Shown: positions 11,894-22,690 of the stretch, one piece after another
Numbering within the stretch: position 1 is the stretch's first letter
Layout: every line of letters begins with the position of its first letter
Assembly: GCA_963920525.1 (NCBI GenBank)
Contig: OY986437.1
Span: forward strand, 60,406,330-60,470,329
Source: Dichetophora obliterata
Taxonomy: Eukaryota; Arthropoda; Insecta; Diptera; Sciomyzidae
Direction: 5' to 3'
DNA length: 64,000 nt
Notes under the pieces: model-generated
Database searches by the model: none
The model's input: only the letters and a program-made list of their open reading frames with translations
Told to the model about the DNA's origin: nothing
Position numbers and translations under genes: made by a program

Positions 11894-12300
11894 AAAAGTA
11901 TCGACTCATATAGTCAAGGTCATATCTGAATATTTTCTAATTGCTATACAGAATTTCCTAAATTTTCAAAATGGCGTTCAACCATATTTCCATGAAGACA
12001 AAAACATTGAAGTGACAAGAACTAGCTTCAACATGTAGTTTATTGAGTTTGCCTCTCATACAAGCGAAATTGTGGTAAAAAATATTTATAGAATCTATTG
12101 GTGTGTTACGGATTTAAGAGATAGGAGATGTGCTAGGGTGAGAGTTAAGGGCAATAATACTGTTATTGCTCTTTTCGAGCCTTTTGGAGAGGAAGAACAT
12201 GCTTAGATCTTATGTTGGCGCCATATGTGTCAAGATCCTATCCCGAGAAACAATTTGTGTCCGTACCAAACTACTCAGACACAAAAGTCCAGAGAGTCGG

Positions 12301-13511
12301 ACTCAATTTTATTTTTAAAAGTTACGAGTAGTAACGAAAAACTGCGAAGTTAATGAAAAAAATTTATCGCATATTACTATTAAGCCAAATGTAAACGAGC
12401 TTCAACGAACAAGACCCGAGAAAAAAATGTATATATTGTGTCAATAAAGAAGCTATAATGCACCCGAAACATACCCAAAATGTATATATTGAAAGGTACC
12501 TAAAATAGTACCGTAGTAAGTCTGTATGATGCCAATATAGTGTTCATAAATGAGCGACTATATTCGGACACAATAAACTGACAAGTGTCCGAATCGGTCT
12601 TCGTTCGTACATTGTGCCTGCTCAAGGTGTTCCAGAAATAGCACTTCTTTCGGTGCAGAGATCGGACATTTACCGACACGGGCTCTGGACATATATCAGA
12701 TACTTTATTGACACAAAATATGAAATTGTTTCACGGGTATTTGACTTCATTAATCCTTCAAACTGAGCGCTCTTTGTGTGCTGGCTCCCAGTACGCTCCG
12801 TTCGTACCGAATGCACACATGAAAACACAAACAAATTTTGCTTGCTCGCGTCTATGTATTGCACTGTATATTTATGCGTTTGGTCAGTGTTTCAAATAAA
12901 TTAAGGAATTAGCGCTCTTTCACATAAATCCGAAAAAATTAGGTTTGCGTCCTGAGGAAATTGTCTATATGCCTTAATGTAGAAAAGTCTTTGATTCAGG
13001 TTATCTCGATTTTTTTTTAAGAGCCTAATTTTTTCTTACCTGGCGTGTTGACAAGTACTGTACGAGAATGTTTTTTTAAACGGTGACCAACGCAGATAAA
13101 AACTATACATTCGATAGAACTAAACATTTTTAATTCTCTTTACTATAGTGTTTTTCATAAGCGTGGTTCAGCTTTAGCAAATAAAATAAAATATTAAGTT
13201 TGGATTTTTCGATATTATTGTAATAATTTAAATATTTGTTTTTACAAGTAGTTATTTGTTCGTTTTTTAATTAAGTTTCTAAGGTTGAAGAAAAAGTATC
13301 CTATATCACCATTTATATATAATTAAAAATTTTTTTGTTTACAAATATTAATTTTTATGTTTGTCCATCGTGTCATTTCGAAACTTTTCCACCATTAGGG
13401 AAATCATTGGTGCCACTTAAATAATTTCCAACAGAAAAAGTTAAGCAGACTAATATCGCAAAGAAAAAAAAAACACAGCTCTTCTACGACTACAACAACA
13501 AAGCGACTTAC
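12301..13511. other. robo intron, nothing recognised
   Basis: About 1.2 kb next to the Ig4 exon. A tract TGTATATATTG occurs twice (about 12428 and 12480). Short opposed reading frames at 12670-12900 have no recognisable content. Confidence 0.45.
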
Positions 13512-13789
13512 CTGTAGAAACGCCCTTATCGTCGTTGAGTCGACAACGCTAAATGCCGAGCAAACATAGTAACCGGCGTCATCCTTTTGCACGCCACTTA
13601 TCTGCAATGTTCCTTCCACTGAAACGTGAAGGTGGCCATAGGAGTTGTTGGGAAACATCAGCGTAGAGGATCCTTCTTTAGTCCAGAACACCGAAGGTGG
13701 TGGATTGCCATCGGCAACGCAAGGAAATTGAGCAACTCCATTGAGACCGACCTTTTTATCCTGTGGCTTCATGACGAAGGTGGGCGGTG
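13512..13789 (-). CDS. robo exon: Ig4
   Basis: Minus-strand exon with acceptor ...TTTAAACAG and donor GTAAGT. It is 278 bp, enters in phase 1 and leaves in phase 0. It encodes a whole Ig domain: PPTFVMKPQDKKVGLNGVAQ, then the first cysteine in FPCVADGNPPPSVFWTKEG, then MFPNNSYGHLHVSVEGTLQI and the second cysteine in DDAGYYVCSAFSVVDS, ending AFLQ. Tryptophan (FWTK) and D-x-G-x-Y-x-C are intact. The block SVFWTKEGxSTLMFPN is a Robo1 signature as I remember the fly protein. In a Slit receptor, Ig1 binds the ligand while Ig4 contributes to ectodomain packing or dimer contacts. Confidence 0.95.
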
Positions 13790-14367
13790 CTGTTTAAAAA
13801 AAGAAAAAGACAAAAAAAGATGATATGAATAAATAATGGCGAATAAAATATCGAAAGGCAAGATAGTCAGCAGAGGTAGAGTAACAAAAAAGAACAAATA
13901 AATTTAATTTAAATACGAGCAGTTGTTAAAGTATTTATTGTGAAAAACTGATTGAATCGGCATAAAGATCCATGTCAAATATTTGATGCTGAAGTGGAAA
14001 TAAAATACTGTAAAATTCATTAAGGACATAATGCAATAAGAAGAAATGAAGGAATTTTGAAAAAAAAACTCAGTTGCTGGAAACCAACCAAGCGTATTTG
14101 CTTGAGAGAACCAACATTAATTGACAGCTTAAGCTTTAAGCTTAAGTGAGCTGTCAGAGATTCTTTACAGAAATGAAATGGAGGTCAATAAAATCAGAAA
14201 AAGAAATTTTTTTTTTTATAGATAACTAAATTTTAATATATCTGGTAAAATTATACAAGGTGGACAGGTAGCAGCTAGCTTTTTTCTCACGAGCACTTTG
14301 TGTCATTTGCATGTACATTTTAACTTCAATTATCTGCATGTATTTTTAATTTTTCCGTTCTCTACAG
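13790..14367. other. robo intron, nothing recognised
   Basis: Intron flank of the Ig4 exon. A short AGCTTAAGCTTTAAGCTTAAG palindromic tract lies at about 14127-14147. No reading frame of note. Confidence 0.4.
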
Positions 14368-14690
14368 TCCTACACCGTGTCAAAGTGCTAGAATTTAATA
14401 TCCGAAGGAGCATATTTTTTCACACCGATGGGTGTAAAAAAGTAAATATCAGATAGGTTGTTTGTTTTGTACCCTGTTAGTTGTATATTTATAATACGCA
14501 AAATGATATTTTTTTTACACCGGTGTAATTTTTAAATATTCGAAAATATGTTTTTTACAATTTTTATTAAATTCGGTAAATTTATCCGATCGGATAAATT
14601 CTTCATTTCACACCGAGAAAGCGGTGTAAATTAAAACCGTTCGGTGTAAAAAATTTAAATAACCGCTCACCGGTGTGAATTTATTTTTGA
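14368..14690. repeat. cluster of ACACCG/CGGTGT palindromic motifs
   Basis: At least six copies of ACACCG or its complement in about 320 bp, several forming palindromes: TTACACCGGTGTAA at 14515-14528 is perfect; CACACCGATGGGTGTAAA at 14421 and CACACCGAGAAAGCGGTGTAA at about 14609 are near-palindromes. A perfect 18-bp palindrome, TTTATCCGATCGGATAAA, lies at 14581-14598. This may be the subterminal region of a DNA element or a binding-site array; I cannot decide. Confidence 0.55.
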
Positions 14691-15130
14691 AATTTTTAGT
14701 GTGTTCTTAATTTTTTTTTTGATATTTTTGATAAATGAACGTAAAAAAATTTCACTACTATCTCTTATAATTTAACAATGAACAAAACTGTAGACTTGGG
14801 TAGTTCATGAACAAACTAGTTCAATTGAACGATTCTCACTCATGAACTACGTGAACTATGTGGTTGAATATACTCGTATATTCAACGTATATTCAATATA
14901 CTATGGAATATACTCGTTATTTTAATTAAATTTATTTTGTAGCGAGTCGGATCGAAATGAACAAATAAAAACCCACTTACATATCAAACAATGGTTGGAG
15001 TCTGTGCAAACATCTTCGCTACTTCATTGAAACAGTAGTTTAGGGCTGCAATTTTGACAGTTTTTATAATCATTTTGCATTGTTTTTAATATGAACACAG
15101 CTCAAATTGGTTTCAATAGAGAATGAAAAA

Positions 15131-15200
15131 TTAACCCTTGGTATCACAATGGACCTAAATGTGTCTCAATTGATACAGCCACATTAGCCTAAACTAACCT
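15131..15200 (+). mobile_element. 3' tail fragment of the RNase H LINE
   Basis: About 70 bp matching the 3' end of the LINE at 22455-22537: both read through GTATCACAATGG or GTACCACAATGG, then GTGTCTCAATT or GCGTCTCAATTT, then a CAGCCAC block and an ACTAACC or CCTAACC end. Confidence 0.7.
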
Positions 15201-15410
15201 TATACTAACATATGATTATCAGTTGTAGTTATTTGTGATTTGTTAGTTTAAATAGGCTATCAATAGGTTTGTTCTCGTACTTTACTATTTAAAACTTGTA
15301 ATGAGAGAGTAAAATAATAATTGAGAAAAAAAATGTCACAAAGAGAAAAATAGCAGAAAAGTACGTGAACAGAAAAGTAGTAAAGTTTTATGTATGACCT
15401 TGTTATTTAT

Positions 15411-15570
15411 TATGTTGATTTTCTATGATTTAAATACAAACTCTAAATGTTTGATAGTTTAAATCATACTTGATTTCAAATACAAATTCTAGTTGTTTGG
15501 TAGTTTAAAATCGTTTATTGAGCTTTTAGGTCAGGTTAGAACAATTAATTGCTCTAACGAATTTTTTAGT
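15411..15570 (+). repeat. repeat family beta, solo copy
   Basis: Matches 32812-32970 and 58212-58375: TGTTGATTTTCTATGATTTA, then two tandem versions of AATACAAATTCTARNTGTTTG with TAGTTTAAA, then a GAACAATTAATTGCTCTAAC end. At 32812-33272 the same sequence is one arm of a complete inverted-repeat element. Confidence 0.75.
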
Positions 15571-16053
15571 AAACTAGTAGAAACTTGTAAAATCACAGCT
15601 GATCGACCAACTTGACAGCTTATTTGCAAACTAAAAAAATTGTCTGAATTCATTTTTGTTTCCAAATATTTAAAATTGTTAAAAAATACAATTAAGCCGT
15701 TTAAAATCTAACTTAAAGCATCGTCAAACAAATATGACAAAAGAAAAACATCAGGAATACATAGTTTTCCCACTCATTTAAATAGATAGCTTGTTTTTTT
15801 TTGACAAGCAATTTTTTCTTTTTCCTCTCTCACTTTTTACGCTCTCGTTGTACTCTCTTGTTGCAAGTTTTTCGAGTACGTGAACGCTTTGCTAGTAAAA
15901 ACTTGTAATAGTTTTTAACAATTTTTGTTAGTGAACAAACCTAATATGTTTAGTTTCATAATAAAAAACCAGGTTTCGTTAAAAGACCTTCTCATGAACG
16001 AGTACGCAAAACGAACTAAAAGACCTAATAAACAAAAAGATATAACAAACTAA

Positions 16054-16726
16054 CGGTCGTATTCATTACATTTGTTATGCACTCGTTAAAAACTGTTTTA
16101 GTTAGAACACAAACTATCCCTTAAAATGCTGTTTATGCATAAACGTATTTTAAGAGCATTTTAAGCAATATGGGAATTTTTTAAAAACAGTAAGTAACAC
16201 TTCATCAGCTGACAGCTTGACGAAAGAACTCTACGAAAAACAGACTTTTTTATGCCGGACAGCTGATTTGACAAGTAACGTTAGGTATTAAAAAAGCAAA
16301 AAAAGTGAAGTGAAAAGTAAACACAAATATAAAAACAATGGACATGTTATATATTTTGATTATCTGCGCTTTAGTGGAAGAAGAGGATCCTTTTCCAAAG
16401 TGGCGAAAAATGTATAGAGCAAGGATCAACCCCTTTGAACAAAACAACGACGAGGAGTTCCGGAAAAATACAGACTCAGCAAAGACAGTATGCGATAAAT
16501 AATAAATATGCATGCAGAATATGTCAATGGAGGCAAAAGGGGTGGAAAGAGACCACCGGAGTTGGAAGTTCTCTCTGCAATTAGCTGTTCGAGTAGAAAC
16601 GACGTCCAGGATGATTTTAACGATCGTTAAAATACTCTTAGAACGATGATACTAATATAGGTTTATGAATAACAAAAACTTTTTCACTGTATAACTATCG
16701 CTAAAACAGGTTTATGAATACGGGGG
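16054..16726 (+). mobile_element. PIF/Harbinger-like element, non-autonomous (673 bp)
   Basis: Flanked by TAA on both sides (16051-16053 and 16727-16729), the 3-bp TWA duplication of PIF/Harbinger elements. Degenerate terminal inverted repeats: CGGTCGTATTCATTA on the left, TTTATGAATACGGGGG on the right. The plus strand from 16361 reads a short stretch with EEEDPFPKWRKMYRARINPF then DEEFRKNTDSAKTVCDK and a stop. It resembles the N-terminal block of Harbinger-type nucleases, where an NPF...EEFRKRYRFSK-like string precedes the catalytic part. The rest of the gene is deleted. Confidence 0.7.
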
Positions 16727-19574
16727 TAAGAAACTAACGAACTAAAAGACCTATCGAGCTATATACATGAACGAGTGCACAAAAAGAACTGGAAGATCCA
16801 ACAATCTAAATGAACTAAAATAACTATTTGAATGAACTAGATCATTAATCACAACTGAACTAAAAAAGCTATCTTTTTAGTGAACTAAAAGGCTCAAGCC
16901 TATAAAACTGGCAAATTTTTATTAGAGGTTATTGAGAAATTACCTTTATTTTGCCGATTCTAGTGAGAGCTCTGTTAAATCGCTTTTAAAAGTCTCTTGA
17001 AATATATGTTGCATGAAGACTAACGAAATGTTTTATAGAAATGTTAATTTTCTGTGAAAATTTTTTAAGACTCTGTCGATTGCCTTTTATATTAGGAAAG
17101 CAAAAAGGATTAATATACAAGAAACTTAGATTAATTTAAAAAAGTTAAAGACAGAAAGAAACTTTTGATTTTACAGTTGCATTCCTCTTGCAAAAGGTAA
17201 CAATTTTGTTTACTATTTGAGGGGCCTTTATCAAAAAATATCCATATTCACGTTTAAATTATTTGAAAAAAACACAAAAAACTGATACACGGAAGAGCAG
17301 GTAAATTGTATTTTATAAAACATAGTGATAATTGTTATGGGTTTGTACACTGAACCAAAAATGTACATCATATTAATGAAAAAGTGCATTCATTTCAATG
17401 AATTATTCATTGATTTTGGTCCAATGAACTGTGGTCATTGATTTCAATGAATTTTCTTCATACTTTAATGCATAGTTCATTGAACTTAGTGATTTTCAAT
17501 GAATGGTTTCTTGAATATCAATGTACAAAATACACGTGTTCAATTGAATTCAATGAACACGTTCATTAAAAAAATGCCAAAATTAATGATGTTTTTTCAT
17601 TGAATTTAATGAAAAGTTCATTGACTTCAATGTAAAGTTCATTGAACTCAATGTAAGGTTCATTGAATTCAATGTAAGATTCATTGAATTCAATGCATAG
17701 TTCATTGAATTTAATGTATTGTATAGTTCAATGAACCTTAAATTGAATTCAATGTATAGTTCATTGAATTCAATGTATAGTTCATTGAATTTAATGAATA
17801 GTTCATTGAATTTCATGTTTATTTCATTGAATTTAATGTATCAAGTTCATAGAATTTAATGTATTTATTTCATTGGATTCAATGTACAGTTCATTAAATT
17901 TAATGTATTCAGTTAATTGAATTCCATGTATATTTCATTAAATTTAATGTATTTAGTTCATTGTAATGAATGATCTATACATTAAATTCAACGAATTCTT
18001 TGTTAATCCCTCTCTAAAAATTTTTAAAATAAGGAAATAATTACAATTCAAACAATATTTTATTATTTTAAAGAGTCAATTAATATACAAATTTTCGAAG
18101 ATTTTGAATAGTTTTTAAATTTATAAAAATATACGGCAATAAACTCCAACACGAGAGTGCATGCCGCAGGATATTTTAATTGAAATAATTGAAAAATTTT
18201 AAAGCACACGTCTAAGGCTCTAATAAAACTAGCAAATTGAAATTTTACACCATCCATGAACACATAAAATTGTTGGAATGAGGAGAAGTTCTTCTCTCCA
18301 ACAGCAAGGATTAATGGTTGAATATTTTCGTTATTAGTTTTTAAAAACTCAATATTATCCTCGACTTATTTGATGCTGCTTCCAACAAAAACGAATGCAT
18401 CTTGGGAGCTGGTAATTGTATGCTTTAGGAAAGTTTTCATTCCAAAGTTGTCCTTACTGTATACTTTTTGAGAGGGCACCAAATACCTATGAAGGCTCCA
18501 AATAAGTTTCATAGCAGTACTGTCTGGAAAGATATTATTTGAAAAAAATAACCATTTATTTATTTAGCCTCGAGAAAAAATAAGCATACCACTGTAATTA
18601 GTGAAATCTTCAATTTCTGCCAACTTTGCCAACTTTGCTTACCATCTTTTATGTGGTTTTCATCCTTTAAAAATGCAAACATTTTTTGAAAATGATGGCA
18701 GCAGTCACTTAAAATGCCAGGTATATTTCCGAAAGCGACGGAGAAATCTTTATCAATCTAGAAGATATTATAAATGAATATAATATATTTATTTTTAATT
18801 TAATGAGATCTTTTTGACTCATCTTTGAATGAATAGATGAGAACACTATTAGCAGATATTATATGATTTTCTTTTTATATGAACCAATAGTAATTCAACA
18901 GATTTAAATTTTCTTTTACATTCAAAGCACAACATTTTCTTCACTTTTAATTTAATTAATTATCACCTTTTATCTAAAATTTGCACACACAATTGCCACA
19001 CGTCTTTACAACTTCGCGTTTCACTTCAAACAAAATTGGGAAGGGAATAAATAAGTATACATTGAATTTAATGAACTATGCATTGAATTTAATGAACTAT
19101 ACATTAAATTCAATGAACTATACATTGAAATCAATGAACAATACATTGAATTCAATGAACTATACAATAAATTCAATGAACCATTCATTAAATTCAATGA
19201 ACTATACATTGAATATAATGACCTATACATTGAATTTAATGAACTATAGATTGCATTTAATGACCTAAACATTGAATTCAATGAACTGTTCATTAAAAAT
19301 CAATGTATGGTTCGTTAAAATTTGATTTACAACTGGAATCAATGTAATTTTCCTTGATATCAATGAAAAGTCCATCAAAATAATGAAAACAAATCATTGA
19401 TATTTATTAAGACATTTTTATTTAGCAGTGAATGAACTGCTAGGCAAGCTAGAACTAGAGGGGTGCAGGGTGATAGCTTATGCCGATGACGTTGCTATTG
19501 TTACCTCTGGAAAATATATATCTACTCTCCGAGACATTATGCAAAACTGCCTAAATACTCTTGTCAACTGGACT

Positions 19575-20909
19575 CCCAAACCCGCCAGAGGACCTTCGGG
19601 GAATCTGCCTGTCCCAAGCCAGGAATGGAAGGGTGAGGGTTGGTTATTGGATGGGCAGTTCATGGGGCACGGCCCATGAACTGATCTCATAATGAGTTCT
19701 TTCTGGAGGCACGGCTCCTGAATGTTCGTCTGATAACTGTAAAAGAAAAGGTTTACCTAGAGCCTTGGATGTTGCTGCCAAATTCTTGGAGAAAGCATTG
19801 TTTTGATATTAAGTTATCATAACACCGTAGTTGTAATATGCTTTCGATGGACGATCAATCCAACATAACTTGAAGAGCGGGGATAGTCATCCATCAATGA
19901 TGAGGAGACCTGATCTATTGTCGTTCTGCAGACCTATCTTAGAATAAAGGTTATTATGTAGGAAACATTTAACCTTCGGACCGTTGTATAAGCAAATTTG
20001 TATACAACGGCTCATGCTTCTTAGTTTTCTGTTAAGGCTTTTATTAGTCTTAATTTAGGAAAACGACGTTGCATAAGTAGAATTGAGGTTTACCCGGTTT
20101 TACTGGGAAACCTATGGTTATTTTTTAACCTTGCCAAGTACAATTCGAGTGGCTGAAGGTGTCACAGTCAGATATAAATGTTCTAAGAACTTTTGGTCTG
20201 TAGACGGAATGTTGAAGAGCCTTGTCAGGTGGAGCCTTTTGCCCGGGTTTTGACTATCATATGGGTTAGGCCCACGTGGGTTTTAAATTCGCTCTGACTG
20301 TGGTTAGGCCAGGAAGGCCGGTGTGAGTTACACTTTAGTTGAACTCGGGTTGGTGATTCCCTTAAATTACTAAGAGAATGATGGTAGATTGAATCTCGCC
20401 AATTTCAAACAGTAAATGTTAGGAAGGTAAGCAACTACCGGATCAATATACTGTTACCTTTGGAATTTGAGTACAGGCGACGGGGAAACCTAAATAGTCT
20501 GAGTTGTGACCATTTGAGATTGAGGAATTTGATTGCATGAGTGACAGGCCTAGTTGCCGCCTTAATTTTTCGTGTCAGAGAGTGATGACCTCTGATATGA
20601 ATGGGATGATTTTGTGCGGATCAAATAAAGGGTTGTATTACTTGGTATAGTATACTGAGATGACCCATGGTTATTAAAATAACCAAGTCATGTTTAAATT
20701 CGAGTGACTGAATGAGTCACGGTCATGTATAGTGTCTTTGACATCAGTGCTGGGGTTCTGTGGCATGTAATTAGAGGAACCTTTCAAAAATGGTCTTTCT
20801 TGAATTCCGAAGGGGCGTTGACCGACGCTTCATATTTGTCCCAAGCATTGGAGCACCGTTGAATTAAGCCTTCGCGGCAGGGGTCAACGTTAAAAACATA
20901 GTGGCTTTC
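19575..20909. mobile_element. unclassified element X, copy B (complete insertion)
   Basis: A 1,335-bp insertion flanked by the perfect 13-bp repeat TGTCAACTGGACT (19562-19574 and 20910-20922). Removing it restores the LINE reading frame (VNWT-ISCG). It has no long reading frame, no terminal inverted repeats, no poly(A), and neither RNA polymerase III box that I can see. Its first 0.95 kb matches 8880-9815. It is dense in short hairpins: CCGTTGTATA with TATACAACGG (19981-20010), GGTTA...TAACC near 20115 and again near 20672, and GTGACT...AGTCAC near 20702. A segment near 20100-20190 is repeated in degenerate form near 20660-20750. The 13-bp duplication matches target-primed reverse transcription; origin unknown. 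Confidence 0.75.
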
Positions 20910-20922
20910 TGTCAACTGGACT

Positions 20923-22446
20923 ATCAGCTGTGGGCTCAGCGTTAATCCTAATAAGACTGAGTTAGTAGTTTTCACAAGAAAACACAATGTACCTCAAATT
21001 AGCCCTCCAAAACTGGGAAATACAAGTCTTATCTTCTCAGATCAAGCAAAATACCTGGGCCTTATACTAGATAGGAAACTAAACTGGAAGCCCAATCTGC
21101 TCGAAAGAGCCAAAAAAGCGAACATTGCCCTATACTCTTGCAAAAAGGCGGTGGGTAGCAAATGGGGTTTACAGCCAAGTGTTACTCACTGGCTTTATAC
21201 AGCAGTTGTAAGGCCAATATTGCTATATGGTGCTATTGTCTGGTGGCATGCACTCGAAAAACAGACTCACCATAACCTTCTCCGTAAAGTTCAAAGATCA
21301 GCTGAACTGTGCATTAGCGGAGCCCTAAGAACCACTCCGACAGACGCATTAGACACAATGCTCCATCTTACACCACTTGATATCCTAGCTAAACAGATGG
21401 CCGCTAATACAGCCATCCGCCTAGTAGCCACCTATCAGTGGAAAGAAGGTACACTAGGACATTCTTGTATCAGAAAATTTCTCCCTCCTTTACCTAGATC
21501 CATTGACTACATCACACAAAAACTACTCTTTGAGAGGAAGTTCGATGTATCCATTCCCTCTCGAGAAGAGTGGGAACAAGAAAACCGTTCACCTCACAAT
21601 GTCATTGAGATCTTTACGGATGGATCAAAACTAGATGGCAAAGTAGGTGGAGGAGTCTACTCAGAAACATTAAGCATCAATATAGCCTTCAGGCTCCCTG
21701 ACCATTGCAGTGTATTTCAAGCTGAAATCGTTGCTATACATGAAGCGTTAACTTGGCTTCAGAAAAATTATATATCTTCCATGGATATATGCATACTTTC
21801 TGACAGTCAAGCCGCTCTGAAAGCCCTAGGAACTGTTGAAATAACATCTGAAACAGTTTTCAACTGCCGCAGATCTCTAAACGAGATGGCAGAGCAGCTC
21901 AAAATTATCCTATGCTGGATTCCTGGACATAGGGATTTTCTAGGTAACTGCAGAGCAGATGAACTCGCTCGCACAGGTACAACCAAACAACTATCTTCAG
22001 ACAAGACAAACTTTGGTATTCCTCTCACCACATGTAAACTCCTTACACATGAGTTATCCTGTATTAACACCAACAAAAGATGGTCAGCAGGTAACACTTG
22101 TAATATAACACGGCAAATCTGGCCCAAACTCAATCTGAAGCGTTCAAAAGAACTCATATCTCTTAGTAGAGATCACATTGGCACCATGATAGGGATCCTG
22201 ACAGGGCACTGCCTTATTGGCAGGCACGCTCAAAGATTAAACATACCCCACAACGACTTCTGCAGAAGCTGTAGAGATGAGGAGGAGGTGGAATCTACAG
22301 AACACCTTCTCTGCACCTGCCCAGCGCTGGCTCAAAAACGTTTTCTTCACCTAAACAACTGGTTTTTCAGAGACCTCGAAGAACTCTCGGAAATATCGAT
22401 ATACCGAATCCTAAGCTTTGTGAACAGCTCAAGCTGGTTTGAATAG
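20923..22446 (+). CDS. LINE ORF2 C-terminal part: RT thumb, RNase H, Cys motif
   Basis: Uninterrupted frame after the X insertion. It opens with the RT thumb (ISCGLSVNPNKTELVVFT; YLGLILDRKLNWKP) and VRPILLYGAIVWWHA. RNase H follows with all expected acidic residues: FTDGS at about 21613, FQAEIVAIHEAL at about 21720, LSDSQAALKAL at about 21798, and WIPGHRDFLGNCRADELA at about 21910-21965. The C-terminus has a Cys/His cluster (CRSCRDEEEVESTEHLLCTC). RNase H would remove the RNA strand during reverse transcription. Because the element is 5'-truncated and split by X it cannot make a full protein. The stop is at 22446. Confidence 0.88.
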   Translation: MSCGLSVNPNKTELVVFTRKHNVPQISPPKLGNTSLIFSDQAKYLGLILDRKLNWKPNLLERAKKANIALYSCKKAVGSKWGLQPSVTHWLYTAVVRPILLYGAIVWWHALEKQTHHNLLRKVQRSAELCISGALRTTPTDALDTMLHLTPLDILAKQMAANTAIRLVATYQWKEGTLGHSCIRKFLPPLPRSIDYITQKLLFERKFDVSIPSREEWEQENRSPHNVIEIFTDGSKLDGKVGGGVYSETLSINIAFRLPDHCSVFQAEIVAIHEALTWLQKNYISSMDICILSDSQAALKALGTVEITSETVFNCRRSLNEMAEQLKIILCWIPGHRDFLGNCRADELARTGTTKQLSSDKTNFGIPLTTCKLLTHELSCINTNKRWSAGNTCNITRQIWPKLNLKRSKELISLSRDHIGTMIGILTGHCLIGRHAQRLNIPHNDFCRSCRDEEEVESTEHLLCTCPALAQKRFLHLNNWFFRDLEELSEISIYRILSFVNSSSWFE

Positions 22447-22690
22447 AGAAGGGAGATCAACCCCTGTGGTACCACAATGGGCCTTATTGGCCTAAGTGCG
22501 TCTCAATTTGAGGCAGCCACTTTAACCAAACCTAACCTAAGACATTTTTAATGAATATAACATCATTGATTTCAATGAACAGTACGTTAAAAACTATGAG
22601 CAATTCATTAAAATTTAATGATTTTTTCATTAAAATCAATGAATTAATTTTAACGTACGCTGTTCACTAAATTTGTTTTTTCTGTGTACA

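Larger units (their letters stand above)
8525..12300 (-). mobile_element. second copy of the Jockey-like LINE, decayed, with two insertions
   Basis: On the minus strand the copy starts with the endonuclease N-terminus (NIFYHNFACMRGKLNKLHVE, about 12100-12030), is interrupted at 11893-11073, resumes with GLSREGGVLIAAHN and the degraded GDFN box (IIFGYFNCPN, about 10800), and passes RT blocks such as VDHCKEVFC near 10030. It is interrupted again by the X repeat (8880-9815), then resumes with CLDQLVTPLKIVFNKSV (about 8875), SFWKTSHLTPIY (about 8805) and GHQIDAVYTDFSKA (about 8620). It ends where the foldback arm begins. Many stops; not functional. Confidence 0.8.
14691..16053. other. intron rich in AGTTCA/TGAACT words, with repeat fragments
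   Basis: Contains the LINE tail at 15131-15200 and a copy of repeat family beta at 15411-15570. Words such as TGAACTA and GAACTAAAAGACCTA recur here and again at 16731-16900, on the other side of the Harbinger-like element, so the two flanks probably belong to one older element that was split. No coding content. Confidence 0.45.
19421..22537 (+). mobile_element. I/LOA-like LINE, 5'-truncated, with open frame
   Basis: Flanked by the 13-bp repeat TAAGACATTTTTA (19408-19420 and 22538-22550), a target duplication, inside the gamma foldback. The element begins in reverse transcriptase just before the YADD box (VIAYADDVAIVTSGKYI at about 19470-19520), is split at 19574 by the X repeat, and resumes at 20923 in the frame expected. 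RNase H and a Cys-rich C-terminus follow. It ends CAAACCTAACC with no poly(A). The open frame and clean duplication point to a fairly young insertion. Confidence 0.88.
17344..22690. mobile_element. foldback element gamma with tandem TTCATTGAATTCAATG units
   Basis: The ends are inverted: TGTACACTGAA at 17344 and TTCTGTGTACA ending at 22690. Inside the left end (17395-17990) is an array of about 21-bp units of the type TTCATTGAATTCAATGTATAG. Inside the right end (19060-19400, continuing at 22551-22650) the same units run in the opposite orientation. Between the arrays (18001-19050) the minus strand has open stretches, including IDKDFSVAFGNIPGILSDCC at about 18755-18695 and a 66-residue frame at 18063-18263, which I do not recognise. 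A LINE (19421-22537) sits inside the right array. Confidence 0.65.

Noticed and set aside
12190..12300. A possible LTR with a TGGCGCC primer-binding-like word
   Set aside because: No second LTR, no TG...CA ends, no gag/pol; the minus strand reads into the LINE endonuclease, so it is more simply part of that LINE.
13626..13823. Plus-strand frame opposite the Ig4 exon
   Set aside because: Shadow of the robo coding strand; the minus strand has the Ig domain with canonical splice sites.
17395..19293. Regular short repeats that might suggest a CRISPR array, and repetitive Asn/Met/Leu frames
   Set aside because: Units are contiguous without unique spacers, in a eukaryotic genome, and lie in inverted arrays of a foldback element; the frames follow from the repeat.
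19575..20909. X as ribosomal RNA or a Helitron/MITE
   Set aside because: None of the universally conserved rRNA blocks that I know is present, and there are no inverted ends, CTAG end or short transposon-type duplication; the 13-bp duplication fits a retro-insertion.
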